A DNA stretch of 64,000 nucleotides from the NCBI RefSeq assembly GCF_001523745.2, contig NZ_CP013387.1, positions 930,001 to 994,000 on the forward strand. The letters are read 5' to 3'. The notes beneath the pieces were generated by a model that was given only the letters and a program-made list of their open reading frames with translations, did not search any database and was not told the DNA's origin. How positions within the stretch are numbered: the stretch's first letter is position 1; each line of letters opens with the position of its first letter. Below, piece after piece: positions 54,732 to 63,905 of the stretch. The stretch comes from Burkholderia mayonis. GTDB lineage: Bacteria; Pseudomonadota; Gammaproteobacteria; Burkholderiales; Burkholderiaceae. The translations under genes and the position numbers were made by a program.

Positions 54732-55448
54732 TTATTCGTTCGCGAGCCGGCGCGGCCCGAGTCGTTCGCGTTCGGCCGCGAGCGTCGCGGCGAGATCGTG
54801 CGCGGCGCCGCCGATGTCGAGCGCGATGCCCGCGCGCACGCCCGCGCCGTCGCGGCGCTCGAGCGCGTCGACGATCGCGCGGTGCGCGTCCATCGAGCGC
54901 CGCATGTGCGGGACGTCGAGCGCGACCATGTTCAGGAACGGGCCGATTCGCATCCAGAGGTTCTGGATGATCGCGCGCGTGCTCTCGCTCGCGCCGTGCG
55001 CGTAGATCGCGCTGTGGAACGCGAAGTTGCTTTGCAGGTACGCGCGGCTTCGGCCGGCTTCGACGTGCGCATTCATCGTCTCGCAGATGCGCCGCACTTC
55101 GGCGATCTGCGCGTCGGTCATCCGCGTCGCCGCGCGCTCGGCGACGCAGCCTTCGAGCGCGATCCGCACGTCGCGCAGCTCGCCCAGCATCTCGACCGTC
55201 ATCGGCGGCACGACGAGCGCGCGGTTCGGGCCGTCGACGAGCGCACGCTCCGCGCGCAGACGCGTGAGCGCGGCGCGGACCGGCATCGTCGACGAGCCGA
55301 CCGCCTCGGCGACGCTGCGCAGGCTGAGCGCCTGGCCGGGAGCGAAGCGGCCGCTCATCAGCGCCTGGCGGAGTTGCTGATAGACCTTGTCGGCCATCGT
55401 TTCCTGTTCGATGGCCTTGAGGGCGGGGGGGACGATGCGCGGCGCCAA
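54732..55448 (-). CDS. GntR-family (FCD/FadR-type) regulator, TTG start
   Basis: A 238-aa regulator. The winged helix holds MADKVYQQLRQALMSGRFAP, LSLRSVAEAVGSSTMPVRAA and LTRLRAERAL; the C-terminal FCD domain has SNFAFHSAIYAHG and MDAHRAIVDALERRDG with the metal-binding His residues. In-frame ATGs at 55496 and 55532 would place a perfect palindrome inside the coding region. The TTG at 55448 has GAGGAG eight bases upstream and leaves the palindrome as an operator, so I prefer it. It heads the SDR-BKACE-MFS set and probably represses it. Confidence 0.82.
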   Translation of the reverse strand: MAPRIVPPALKAIEQETMADKVYQQLRQALMSGRFAPGQALSLRSVAEAVGSSTMPVRAALTRLRAERALVDGPNRALVVPPMTVEMLGELRDVRIALEGCVAERAATRMTDAQIAEVRRICETMNAHVEAGRSRAYLQSNFAFHSAIYAHGASESTRAIIQNLWMRIGPFLNMVALDVPHMRRSMDAHRAIVDALERRDGAGVRAGIALDIGGAAHDLAATLAAERERLGPRRLANE

Positions 55449-55471
55449 AACGGACTCCTCGGGGTTTGATA

Positions 55472-55488
55472 TGTGATCCGTGATCACA
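55472..55488. promoter_or_regulatory. GntR/FadR-type operator TGTGATC-CGT-GATCACA
   Basis: A perfect palindrome with 7-bp arms (55472-55478 and 55482-55488) and a 3-base centre. The TGTGATCN3GATCACA pattern is of the size bound by FCD-type GntR dimers. It lies 24 bases upstream of the TTG start proposed for the regulator and suits autorepression. Confidence 0.6.
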
Positions 55489-55796
55489 CTTGCCATGTCA
55501 TGCAGTGTTGTCGATGCGATGCGAGGAGTCAAGCGCGCGGCGATCAGGGAAAACGCGGGGGTCGTCGTGCCGACGCATCGAGCGAGACGTCGCTTCGGCG
55601 CGGTGCGGGAGATCGCGTCGCATGCGTGCGGTGAGGCGCCCGCGGCGCATCGCGCCGGAATGAATGCGCTGAAATCATCACTGGGTCAGAAAAAGCCATT
55701 CGTTTCATGATCTGGCGGCGCATACGATGGCGCCATTCGTTCCCGTCGCGCTTGCTTGTCGATGCATGCGCGCGCTCATTCGATTCGTCATCGCTC

Positions 55797-56420
55797 ATGT
55801 CCACCCCGATCGCATCCGCTTCGTCCGTTCCCGCCGCTCCGGCCGCTCCGGCCGCGCCCGCCGCTGCTCGCGGTTCGCGCGTCGAGCTCGCGGCCGTCAC
55901 GCTGCTGACGGGCGTCGGCGCGGGCCTCGGCGGGATGCTGCTCGCGCCGCTGCTGCATGCGATCCGGCACGTCGCGTACGGATACGACGTCGCGCAAGTC
56001 GTCGGCGACGAGCGCTTCCTGCAGGACATGACGGCCGCGCCGCCGCTGCGGTGCATGCTCGTGCTGATCGGCTGCGGCGTCGTCGCGAGGGGGAGGCTGG
56101 TGGGCGCTGTACCGGTTCGGCGCGCCGCTCGTCAGCATCCGCCGCGCGGTGCGCGCCGACGATCCGCGGATGCCGGTCGTCAGCACGATGGTGCATGCGC
56201 TGCTGCGGATCGTCACGGTTGCGCTCGGCTCGCCGCTCGGCCGCGAAGTCGCGCCGCGCGAGACCGGCGCGATGTGGGCCGGGTGGCTCGCGCATCGCCT
56301 GCAGGCAGCCCGACGCGATGCGCGCGCGATGGTCGCGTGCGGCGCGGGCGCCGGGCTTGCCGCTGTCTACAACGTGCCGCTCGGCGGCGCGCTCTTCGTG
56401 CTCGAAGCGAGTTGCTCATG
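55797..56420 (+). pseudogene. ClC-type chloride channel/antiporter, frameshifted and truncated
   Basis: From the ATG at 55797 the frame reads an Ala/Pro repeat leader, then VTLLTGVGAGLGGMLLAPLL and HAIRHVAYGYDVAQVVGDER, the first part of a Burkholderia ClC protein. At about 56090, in a G-rich run (GCGAGGGGGAGG), one base too many shifts the frame. The correct sequence continues in another frame with SIRRAVRADDPRMPVV, GSPLGREVAPRE (the ClC GREGP-like filter) and VYNVPLGGALFVLE, then stops matching near 56415. About half of the normal protein is missing, so it is inactive. Confidence 0.82.
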
Positions 56421-56740
56421 CATCCGCCGAATCGAACCGGACGATAGCATCGTCCTCGCCGACGGTGCGACGACGCGCCGCGTATCAGGCCGAATGCCGC
56501 ATGCGGATCGCGGAAGGCAGGCATGATCCGCCGAGCGCAAGACGGCTTCGCCTCTCGCACGCCAGGCATGAAGCGGAAACGGATCGAAGGAACGGTGCGC
56601 CGCGCATATACGGCGACAGCGTGAGGCGCGCAGTGACGATCGGCAATGCCCGTTGCATCGAGCATGCGACGGGCACCGCCGAATTCCGCGCAGCGACGCG
56701 CTATGCATCGCTTGGCGCGAGCACGGCGCGCGATGACACG

Positions 56741-57064
56741 TCAGGCGGGTGTCTCGGCGATGTACGACAGATGGAGATTCTGCCCCCAGCCGCTCGTCGT
56801 ATAGTTGGCGCCGACATAATCGGTGCGACAGATGTTGACCGTGAAATCGGTGTTGGTGACGCTGATCACGGTGACCGCGAACGTGTCGGGGTAAGCGGGC
56901 GTGTGATTCGGATCCTGCAACGTACTTGCGATGACGATCGGCCTGGTGGTGAACGGGGCCGGGAACGGAATCTTGACGGTCAGCGGCGTGTTGGTCCACG
57001 GCTTGCTGGCCGGCAGTTTCTCGCGCGGACCGACCACGTGCGTACCGACGAATTTTTGCGTCAT
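56741..57064 (-). CDS. H-type-lectin-like small protein
   Basis: A 107-aa protein, MTQKFVGTHVVGPREKLPAS, with no signal peptide or membrane segment. The body VKIPFPAPFTTRPIVIASTL ... FAVTVISVTNTDFTVNICRT ... YTTSGWGQNLHLSYIAE follows the beta-sandwich pattern of H-type lectins (discoidin/Helix agglutinin type): a conserved 'F-x-x-P-F-x-x-x-P-V' start, a T-x-x-D/G-F middle and a W-x-Y/A end. These bind GalNAc or other sugars as trimers or hexamers. The family call is from pattern memory, not alignment. It sits alone in a decayed area. Confidence 0.6.
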   Translation of the reverse strand: MTQKFVGTHVVGPREKLPASKPWTNTPLTVKIPFPAPFTTRPIVIASTLQDPNHTPAYPDTFAVTVISVTNTDFTVNICRTDYVGANYTTSGWGQNLHLSYIAETPA

Positions 57065-57400
57065 GTCGAATTCTCCATGGTTTTATTGATGTGGAGCGAT
57101 GCACGGACGCGTCGAGCGACGGGCGACCGTAAGCACGTTATAGAAACCTCCCGAAGCGCGGAACAACCAGGAAGTCTTGTAGGTTGCGCATGTCGACTGT
57201 CGATGAGCGGAAGCCGCGAACGCGGAGCGGGGCGAGCGGGAGACGCCCCCGTTCCGCGATCGATCCGGCGCACGAAAGCGAGTGCGATGCGGCGGGCCCG
57301 AAGCGTGTCGCGTGCGGCCCAGGTTCTCGAGCCGGCCGAGACGGAAATCGTGAATGCAATCGATCGTTCGCGATTTCCGTCGCCGCGCTTCGTGTGAAGG
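57065..57400. other. 336-base gap, nothing identified
   Basis: Holds the upstream region of the lectin-like gene (an AT-richer patch at 57065-57095) and the sequence after the peroxidase stop. No gene, repeat or convincing hairpin. Confidence 0.45.
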
Positions 57401-58909
57401 TCAGCGCTTCCCGTCGGTCAGCGTCTTCAGAAACGCGACGATGTCGCGCATGTCCTGCTCCGTCATCGCCGGTCGATCGCCGGGCTTGCGGTCGAACGGC
57501 GCGTCGGCGACGTCGACGTTCGCGCGGTATGCGGGCGGGATGTCGTCGTATTGCAGCACGCGACCGCTTGCGTCGCGCGGATAGATCTTGCCCGGATCGG
57601 TATTGCGCACGTTGTAGAACGCGAGCACCTGATCGAGCGAGTGATAGACGCCGTTGTGAAAGAATACGCGGCGCGTCGCGACGTTGCGCAGCGACGGCGT
57701 CGCGAACATCCCGCAGTATTGCGTCTGCGTCTTGAGATCGTCGCGGAACGGCCCGCAGATGCCGAGATCGTGGAACGCCGGATTGCGGTTCTGCGCGAGC
57801 GCGCGGTTGCGCGGCACGCCGAGCGCTTCGTACTGGTAGTCGGTGAACATCGGCGGCAGCCCGTCGACGCTCGGCTTCGACAGATGGCAGCCCGCGCAAT
57901 TGGCCTTGTGCGGATCGTCGAAGAGCCGCAGCCCGCGCAACTCGGCCTGCGTGAGGCGCGCGTCGCCTTCGAGCCAGCGGTCGTATTTGCTCGAATACGG
58001 ATGGAACGACCGATCCTCGACCTGGTAGCGCGCGATCGCGAACATCGCTTCGGACACCGCAAGACGCGCGTCGTCGAAGATGCGCGGGCCGAACAGTTGC
58101 CGGAACTGCTGCGCGTACCGCGCGTTCGCGAGCTTGCGCGCGACGTCGTCGATGCTCGCGTTCGCCATCTCGACAGGATTCAGCAGCGGACCGAATGCCT
58201 GCTGCTGCAGCGTATCCGCGCGGCCGTCCCAGAACATTCCGCCTTGCGGCACGAGTTGCGGCGCGGCGTCGGCGCCCGCCGTCTTCTGCGCGCGGACGAC
58301 GCCCGCTGCCGACGCGGCCTGCTGCGCGACGCTCGCCGCGTCGTCGTTCTCGGATGCGTCGGGACCGATGCTGAAGTTCGGCTGACGGTACAGATACATC
58401 AGCGACGGCGGCGGCCGGTAGCCGGGCTGCGACAGCGCGGCGCCGCCCAGTTGCACGTCGAGATCGTTCGGCGGCCCGTATGCATGGTCTGGGCTGTGGC
58501 ACGACGCGCACGACTGACGGCCCGACGCGGACAGCGACGGATCGAAGAACAGTGTTTTGCCGAGCTGCGCGACCACGCTCAACGGCTCGGCGGCCGGGCG
58601 GCGCAGCACGACCGGATGCGGATTCGCACCCGTCAGGTCTTCGACGATCGCGCCGACCGCGTCCGGCGCATGCTCGGGAAATGCGAGCGCGAATGCGGCG
58701 AATGCGAATGCGCCGAACGCGGCGAGCGACAGCGCGTGACGCACGGCGCGCGCATTGCGGCGGGGTGCGTCGACTGATGCGGCGGCACGCGCCGACGCGG
58801 CGGATTCGGCGAACGGAGTGGACCGGTCGGATCCGGCGGAGCTGGAGCGGGAAGAAGAGGCGGGCTGGGCGGAAAGCGGCTCGGCCATGCTGGAACGTTC
58901 GGTCGTCAT
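57401..58909 (-). CDS. Di-haem cytochrome c peroxidase-family protein (CCP/MauG)
   Basis: A 502-aa exported protein. An N-terminal hydrophobic segment (LAAFGAFAFAAFALAFP, about residues 64-80) follows an unusually long Ser/Ala-rich cytoplasmic leader. Two haem c motifs are visible: CASCHSPDHAYGPPND and CAGCHLSKPSVDGLPP. Other family parts are GKTLFFDPSLSASGRQSCAS, MFATPSLRNVATRRVFFHNG and the end MRDIVAFLKTLTDGKR. Family members reduce peroxide or modify proteins in the periplasm. It lies 122 bases before the end of the AcpA-type gene on the same strand. Confidence 0.87.
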   Translation of the reverse strand: MTTERSSMAEPLSAQPASSSRSSSAGSDRSTPFAESAASARAAASVDAPRRNARAVRHALSLAAFGAFAFAAFALAFPEHAPDAVGAIVEDLTGANPHPVVLRRPAAEPLSVVAQLGKTLFFDPSLSASGRQSCASCHSPDHAYGPPNDLDVQLGGAALSQPGYRPPPSLMYLYRQPNFSIGPDASENDDAASVAQQAASAAGVVRAQKTAGADAAPQLVPQGGMFWDGRADTLQQQAFGPLLNPVEMANASIDDVARKLANARYAQQFRQLFGPRIFDDARLAVSEAMFAIARYQVEDRSFHPYSSKYDRWLEGDARLTQAELRGLRLFDDPHKANCAGCHLSKPSVDGLPPMFTDYQYEALGVPRNRALAQNRNPAFHDLGICGPFRDDLKTQTQYCGMFATPSLRNVATRRVFFHNGVYHSLDQVLAFYNVRNTDPGKIYPRDASGRVLQYDDIPPAYRANVDVADAPFDRKPGDRPAMTEQDMRDIVAFLKTLTDGKR

Positions 58910-59031
58910 CGTGCGAATGAAAAATCCGGCGCATGCGCCGCCGGAACGACGGCGGCCGGCGCTGTGCGCGCCGGCCGGTTGCGGGTCGGACGCGTCGAGC
59001 GGTTGCGCGCCGCGCGACGCCCGATGATCGG

Positions 59032-60699
59032 TCAGATCGAGGGCGGCGTCGCGACCTTCGTGCCGAGCGTCGGATCGAGATACAGCGGCGTCGTGTTCAC
59101 CATGCCCGAGAAGTCGAACAGATCGCGGATGTCGCCTGCCGTCGCATCGAACGAGCCGCCGCCGATCCGCTGGCCGCCCAGCCAGTTGTCCTCGATGAAG
59201 CGGACGATCGACGCCTGATCGATCAGCGCGTGGCTCACGTAGTTCTGCTTCGCCCACGGCGACACGACGACGAACGGAATCCGCGTGCCGGGGCCGCAGC
59301 GGCCGTTGACGGCGCCGCCGCCTACGCCCGTCGTCGCCGCGCCGGAGCCGCACACACCGTTGCCGTTCAGCTGATCGACCGCGTCGAACGACGCGCGCGT
59401 CGGCTTCGTGTACGCATGGTCATACCAGCCGTCCGAGTCGTCGTACGTGACGATCACCGCGGTGTTCTGCCAGTCGGGCTGCTGCTGAAGGAAGTTGATG
59501 ACTTTCGTCACGAACTGTTGCTCGTCGAGCGGATCCGAGTAGCCGGCGTGCGCATCCTGCGCGGCGGGCGCCTTCAGGAAGCTGACCGACGGGAAGTTGC
59601 CCGCCTTCACAGCCGCGAAGAAGTCGTCCGAATCGTACTGGTGGTTCGCGGGCTCGGCCGTCTTGCCGTCCGTCTCGACGCTCGCGCCGATCGCGGCGAC
59701 CGAGCTCGGGCGCGTGTGCTGCGGGTTGGCGGTCGACGCGTAGTACTGGAACCAGTTGTGGTGCGGGATGTAGTCGGACGTCGCCGCGTTCACCGCGGTC
59801 GCGATCGTGCTGCGCTTGCAGCCCGTCGTGCCGTTCGCGTTCGTCGTCGACAGGTTGAAGCCGCCCATGAAGCCGCCCCACGTGATGTTCCGCGCGTTCA
59901 GCAGATCGCCGATGTTCTTGCCGGACATCATCGCCTGGTCGGTCGTGCTCGAGCATGCGTCAAAGCCCGGGTCGACGTCGTTGATCATCGTGAGGCCGCC
60001 CTGGCCGTCGTTGATGTAGTACGACGTCTTCGCGAGCGTCGACACGGCCTTCGACGTCTTCACGATCTGCATCCCGTCGGTCTGGCCGGCGATCACGTTG
60101 AGCGCGCCCGGCGTCGACGGACCGTAGGTCGACGTGTATGCGTTGTCGCTCATCGCGAAGCGCTGCGCGTAGTTCCACAGCGCAGTCACCGTGTTGCCGT
60201 CGAAGTAGCCCATCACCTGGCCCGTCGTGCCGAACGCGCCGGCGCCGCCGCTCGAGCCGTTGCCGGTGTATTTCGGGAAGAGGTCGGCGAGGCCGTTATC
60301 GTACGCCTGCTCTTCGGCGGTGTACGCGTGGTTCTGGTCGGCCGTCGCGGCCTGCGTGCGGTCGAGGCGGAACGGATTCGTCGCGCCCGTGCCGTTCGCC
60401 GGATTCGTCGCGTTCGGGTTCGCGGTCAGCAGCAGGCCCGACAGGCCGTTGATCGACGGCGTGCCCGACGCGGCGCTGAACGCCGGCTCGCCCGACGGGT
60501 TCGCGGCGTTCGGATAGGTGCCGAAGTAGTGGTCGAACGACACGTTCTCGCCGTAGATCACGACGAGATGCTTGATCGGCGTCGCGGTCTGCAACGCGTT
60601 TTGCGATGTGACGGGCGCCGCGCTGTCGGTGTCGCCGCACGCATAGAGGGCGATGGCTGATCCGACGCACGCGGTGGCGATCAAGGCTCGACGAAGCAT
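59032..60699 (-). CDS. acpA: AcpA/phospholipase C-superfamily phosphoesterase
   Basis: A 555-aa exported enzyme. The signal ends ALYACGDTD, a possible lipobox with Cys at about 21. The catalytic start is HLVVIYGENVSFDHYFGTYP, and later metal-site regions include AVIVTYDDSDGWYDH, GTRIPFVVVSPWAKQNYVSH and ASIVRFIEDNW. These define the acid phosphatase A/phospholipase C superfamily. In B. pseudomallei and Francisella such proteins are major acid phosphatases; I use acpA on that basis. The ATG at 60699 has GGAG. Transcription may continue into the peroxidase gene. Confidence 0.88.
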   Translation of the reverse strand: MLRRALIATACVGSAIALYACGDTDSAAPVTSQNALQTATPIKHLVVIYGENVSFDHYFGTYPNAANPSGEPAFSAASGTPSINGLSGLLLTANPNATNPANGTGATNPFRLDRTQAATADQNHAYTAEEQAYDNGLADLFPKYTGNGSSGGAGAFGTTGQVMGYFDGNTVTALWNYAQRFAMSDNAYTSTYGPSTPGALNVIAGQTDGMQIVKTSKAVSTLAKTSYYINDGQGGLTMINDVDPGFDACSSTTDQAMMSGKNIGDLLNARNITWGGFMGGFNLSTTNANGTTGCKRSTIATAVNAATSDYIPHHNWFQYYASTANPQHTRPSSVAAIGASVETDGKTAEPANHQYDSDDFFAAVKAGNFPSVSFLKAPAAQDAHAGYSDPLDEQQFVTKVINFLQQQPDWQNTAVIVTYDDSDGWYDHAYTKPTRASFDAVDQLNGNGVCGSGAATTGVGGGAVNGRCGPGTRIPFVVVSPWAKQNYVSHALIDQASIVRFIEDNWLGGQRIGGGSFDATAGDIRDLFDFSGMVNTTPLYLDPTLGTKVATPPSI

Positions 60700-61073
60700 C
60701 TGGTAGGACTCCAATGAAAGACCGCTCGAGCGACGCGAATCCGTGGCGGATCTCGCGACGGAAATCGGCTGCGCGGGAAGGGCTAGCGTCACGAGCGCGC
60801 CGCGCCGTGCGCCGGAAACGAAACGGCTGCATTGGACCAGTTTGGTATGAAGCTATGGAGGCGATGTGCCTTCGATAAAATTACAGGCGGATGTCGGCGG
60901 CATTACGGGCGGGGGCGTGGGGAAGCGGGCCATGCGCCAAGCCGAGCATGCGTGCGGCTTGCGCCGCGTCGTTGCGCGTCGCGCACGTGACGGCGCGCGA
61001 CGTGTGACGCGGCGTTACTTCGCCTTGCTGCGAGCGATGGCGTGCGGCATGTCGCGCGCCGCCCGCGATCGCG
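60700..61073. other. 374-base gap upstream of acpA
   Basis: Should contain the acpA promoter on the minus strand; a moderately AT-rich patch lies at 60835-60890. No gene is supported. Confidence 0.45.
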
Positions 61074-61571
61074 TCATGGCAGAAGTCGATTCAGCCGCGC
61101 CCGCTGTTCGAAGAGCGCCGGCCACGCGTGCACGACGCTGCCCGGCTTGCCCATTCCCCAGCCATGGCCGCCCGTCTGGAACGCGTGCAGCTCGCCGGGT
61201 ACCTGCGCGGCGCGCAGCGCGCTCGCCATCGGCAGGCTGTTGTCGTCCGGCGCGATTGGATCGTCGAATGCTTGCGCGAGAAACGTCGGCGGCGTGCGCG
61301 CGCTCACGTGCAGATTGACCGACAGCGCTTCGCTGTCGGTCTGCGCCGGATGTGCGCCGACGACGTGCAGACGCGTGCGCGTGCGATCGAACGACGGCAT
61401 CATCGTGCGTCGTCCGGATGGACGCGTCGCGTCGCGCAACTTCATCGGCATCCTCGCGTCGGTGAACTGCTCGGCGACCGTGATCAAGCAGATCGCCGCA
61501 TGGTTCGCGCCGGCACGGCTCGCGGCGTTTCCGAACGTCGATGGCGTCGTCGCGTTCGCGCAGCCGTGCAT
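61074..61571 (-). pseudogene. Alpha/beta hydrolase (esterase) C-terminal remnant
   Basis: The minus strand encodes HVSARTPPTFLAQAFDDPIA, then PMASALRAAQVPGELHAFQT and GGHGWGMGKPGS. This is the end of an acetyl-esterase/BD-FAE-like alpha/beta hydrolase, with the catalytic Asp (DDPIAP) and His (GGHGWG) present. The oxyanion loop and G-x-S-x-G nucleophile region that should precede are missing; the 50-80 residues before the match are of a different, low-quality character. Without the nucleophile it cannot be active. Confidence 0.72.
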
Positions 61572-61610
61572 CGTCGCGCGGCCGCCGCGCGGCTTTCGAG
61601 TCGATCGCCC

Positions 61611-62249
61611 TCACAACGGTTCGCCGATCTGATGCGCGATCGCGTAGCGGACGAGCGCCGATTCGTTCGGCAGTTCCAGCTTGTCGAGCACGTGCGCCTT
61701 GTAGATCCGGACGGTCTTCGCGCTGATCCCGAGCGCTTGCGCGATCTCGGCGGGCGTGTCGCCGGACGCCAGGTGGCGGAACACTTCGAATTCGCGCTTC
61801 GACAGCCGCTCGTGCAGCGGCGCGTCCGACTGCGAATGAAGGTTCTCCGCGAGTTGCTCGGCGACATGCATGCTGACGTACACGCCGCCCGAGGCGATCT
61901 TGCGAAGCGCGGCGATCAATTCCTCGCAGCCGCTTTGCTTCGTGAGGTAGCCCGATGCGCCGGCCCGGAACGCATCGGCCGCGTGCCGCTGATTCGTCTG
62001 TGCGGTCATCAACAGGATGCGCATCGACGGCGCCGCCTGGCGGATGCGATGGATCACGTCGGCGCATTCCCGGCCGAGGGTGGTCTGATCGAGTATCGCG
62101 ATATCGGCATGACCGTGCTTGACGAGCTCGAATGCGGATGCCGCGTCGCCCGCTTCCCCGTCGATTTCGAAATCACCCGATTTTTCGAGAATATGTCGCA
62201 GGCCGTCGCGCAGCACGACGTGACGGTCGACCATCAACAGCTTGATCAT
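61611..62249 (-). CDS. NarL/FixJ-type response regulator, orphan
   Basis: A 212-aa regulator. The receiver starts MIKLLMVDRHVVLRDGLRHI; the phosphoacceptor Asp is in ADIAILDQTTLGREC, with the conserved Thr in ILLMTAQ and Lys in GYLTKQ. The GerE helix-turn-helix is LSKREFEVFRHLASGDTPAE and IAQALGISAKTVRIYKAHVL. The acidic pair that binds Mg2+ is reduced to Asp-Arg (VDRH instead of DDH), which may weaken phosphorylation. No kinase gene is nearby. The ATG at 62249 is chosen because it starts the receiver fold exactly. Confidence 0.88.
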   Translation of the reverse strand: MIKLLMVDRHVVLRDGLRHILEKSGDFEIDGEAGDAASAFELVKHGHADIAILDQTTLGRECADVIHRIRQAAPSMRILLMTAQTNQRHAADAFRAGASGYLTKQSGCEELIAALRKIASGGVYVSMHVAEQLAENLHSQSDAPLHERLSKREFEVFRHLASGDTPAEIAQALGISAKTVRIYKAHVLDKLELPNESALVRYAIAHQIGEPL

Positions 62250-63312
62250 CAGTGAAGTCTCGCAGCTCCAATATCCCATGGCCGTCGTGTCTCGGTAGTC
62301 GGCACGCGTTCGCGCCGCGTCGCGACGAAGCGCGAACGCATCTGGCGAGCCGGCCGAACTCCGGACGCTTGTTCCCCGGGCCGTTGCGTCGCGCCAAGCG
62401 GCGAGCGGGTTTCCCCGAGCGCGTCGCACGCGTCGCGACAGGTCGCCACGGCTTGAAAAGCAAAGTCGAAACCGCCGCTTCGAGCGAGCCGCGCGGCGCT
62501 GACGATACCCGGCGGCATGCGATGCGACGCGTGCCTTCCAGGTTCTCGTTCGTATCATCGGGATCGTCGCCCGCCGGTGGCGGACGTGTGGCCAAAATGC
62601 GAGCGCCACGTTTCAATTTTATGCCGGAATGCTTACGCAATCCTGATCGTTGCGCGCGCAATCGCATCGGTGAAATCGCGAATGGCGTGCCGGCGCGCTG
62701 TTTTGCGAATTGTTCATACCGTAGGACGACTGCGCTTTCGCGCAATGCGAAGACAGGCCGAGGCCGCTTTCCGTTCTTCGTGATCCGAAGCATGCGATGC
62801 ACGGTGCTCGACGATCACGCAAGTTCCCGCATCCGCTCATTGCTCGCGCGTTTGCATGTGTACCGGCGACGCGATCCACGAATTGCGATACGCCGTGTCG
62901 ACGCGAATGGCATGCCGACGCGTTCCGGCCGGTTCGGTCGTGTGAATCGATCGCGCCGCGACGGAACGCATGCTTTCATCGCCTCGCGGCGCACGATGCG
63001 ACATGTGCGCGCAGGCGGGTGCGGGTCGGAACGAGGAAAGCGTTTCTGAAACGTCGATGTTTGGCATCGGCATGCGCATGGCATCGATCGAACCGTGGCA
63101 CAACTGCAGCGCATTGCGCGATCGAATCGACTGCGGATTCGGCAAATTCCTACATGTCGGTGCACAGCGGCTGTGTGCTTATCTCGCAATTGCCGATTTG
63201 CTTTCGCGGTCCCGACCTGCACAGTGCGATGGAACGCAGTTTCCCATCGCAGTTGAAACGAGGGCGGTGTGGCCGGCGCAGGCTGACGCCGCTCGATGTC
63301 GGAGACATGACC
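62250..63312. other. 1.06-kb gene-poor region
   Basis: No frame with recognisable protein character on either strand and no repeat. The response-regulator promoter should lie in the first 150 bases. The end carries the GGAG site of the next gene. Confidence 0.5.
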
Positions 63313-63534
63313 ATGTTGACGCCGCATGAATTCTCGACGTTGTTGTGCATCGCTCGCTCGCCCGAAGACGTCGACGTGGCGGACCCGGAATTCGTTTCTC
63401 TCGTCGAAATGGGACTCGCGATGACGACGGCGCGCGGACTGCCGGTCGCACGGGAGCCGCTCTTGACGTCGCGCGGCCGTGAATTGCTCGAACGGATCGT
63501 GTGCGCGAAGTCGGCCGCCGTACAGCGGATGTGA
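63313..63534 (+). CDS. Small conserved hypothetical protein, 73 aa
   Basis: MLTPHEFSTLLCIARSPEDV followed by DVADPEFVSLVEMGL and a winged-helix-like end LTSRGRELLERIV. Short proteins of this pattern ('LVE-x-GL ... L-T-x-x-G-R-x-L-L-E') recur in Burkholderia and look like the DNA-binding or C-terminal half of small regulators, but the role is unknown. The ATG at 63313 has GGAG eight bases upstream; the ATG at 63307 is too close to it. No neighbour is obviously linked. Confidence 0.65.
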   Translation: MLTPHEFSTLLCIARSPEDVDVADPEFVSLVEMGLAMTTARGLPVAREPLLTSRGRELLERIVCAKSAAVQRM

Positions 63535-63905
63535 CCGTCGGCGAGTCGCGGCGCATGCGCGATTCGCGCGTGGTCGGACGACGATTGCAGCGTGTGATGA
63601 CGTCGTCGGGCGATCGACGAATGATGCCTTTGTCGACCGTCACATTGTTTGGCGGATCGATCTCGCATGCGGCACGGAACGCATGCGTTTCCGTCCCATT
63701 GTTGATGCAACGCAAGCCATACGTCGCGCGATGGCGCACGCTCATCGTCAGCCAGCCGTTCACGCGGGGCATCGCACGCCGACCGCCTCGCGCGCGGCGT
63801 TCGGCGCATTCGACGCAACGCAGAAAAGCGCGGCGTCAGGCAAGCGAAGCGAGCCGGCGCGCGCCGATGCGTGCGTTGAGCCTCATCAATCAACGGGCGA
63901 CAAGT
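63535..63905. other. 371-base gap, nothing identified
   Basis: Sequence between the 73-aa gene and the last partial frame. No structure or gene is supported. Confidence 0.4.
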
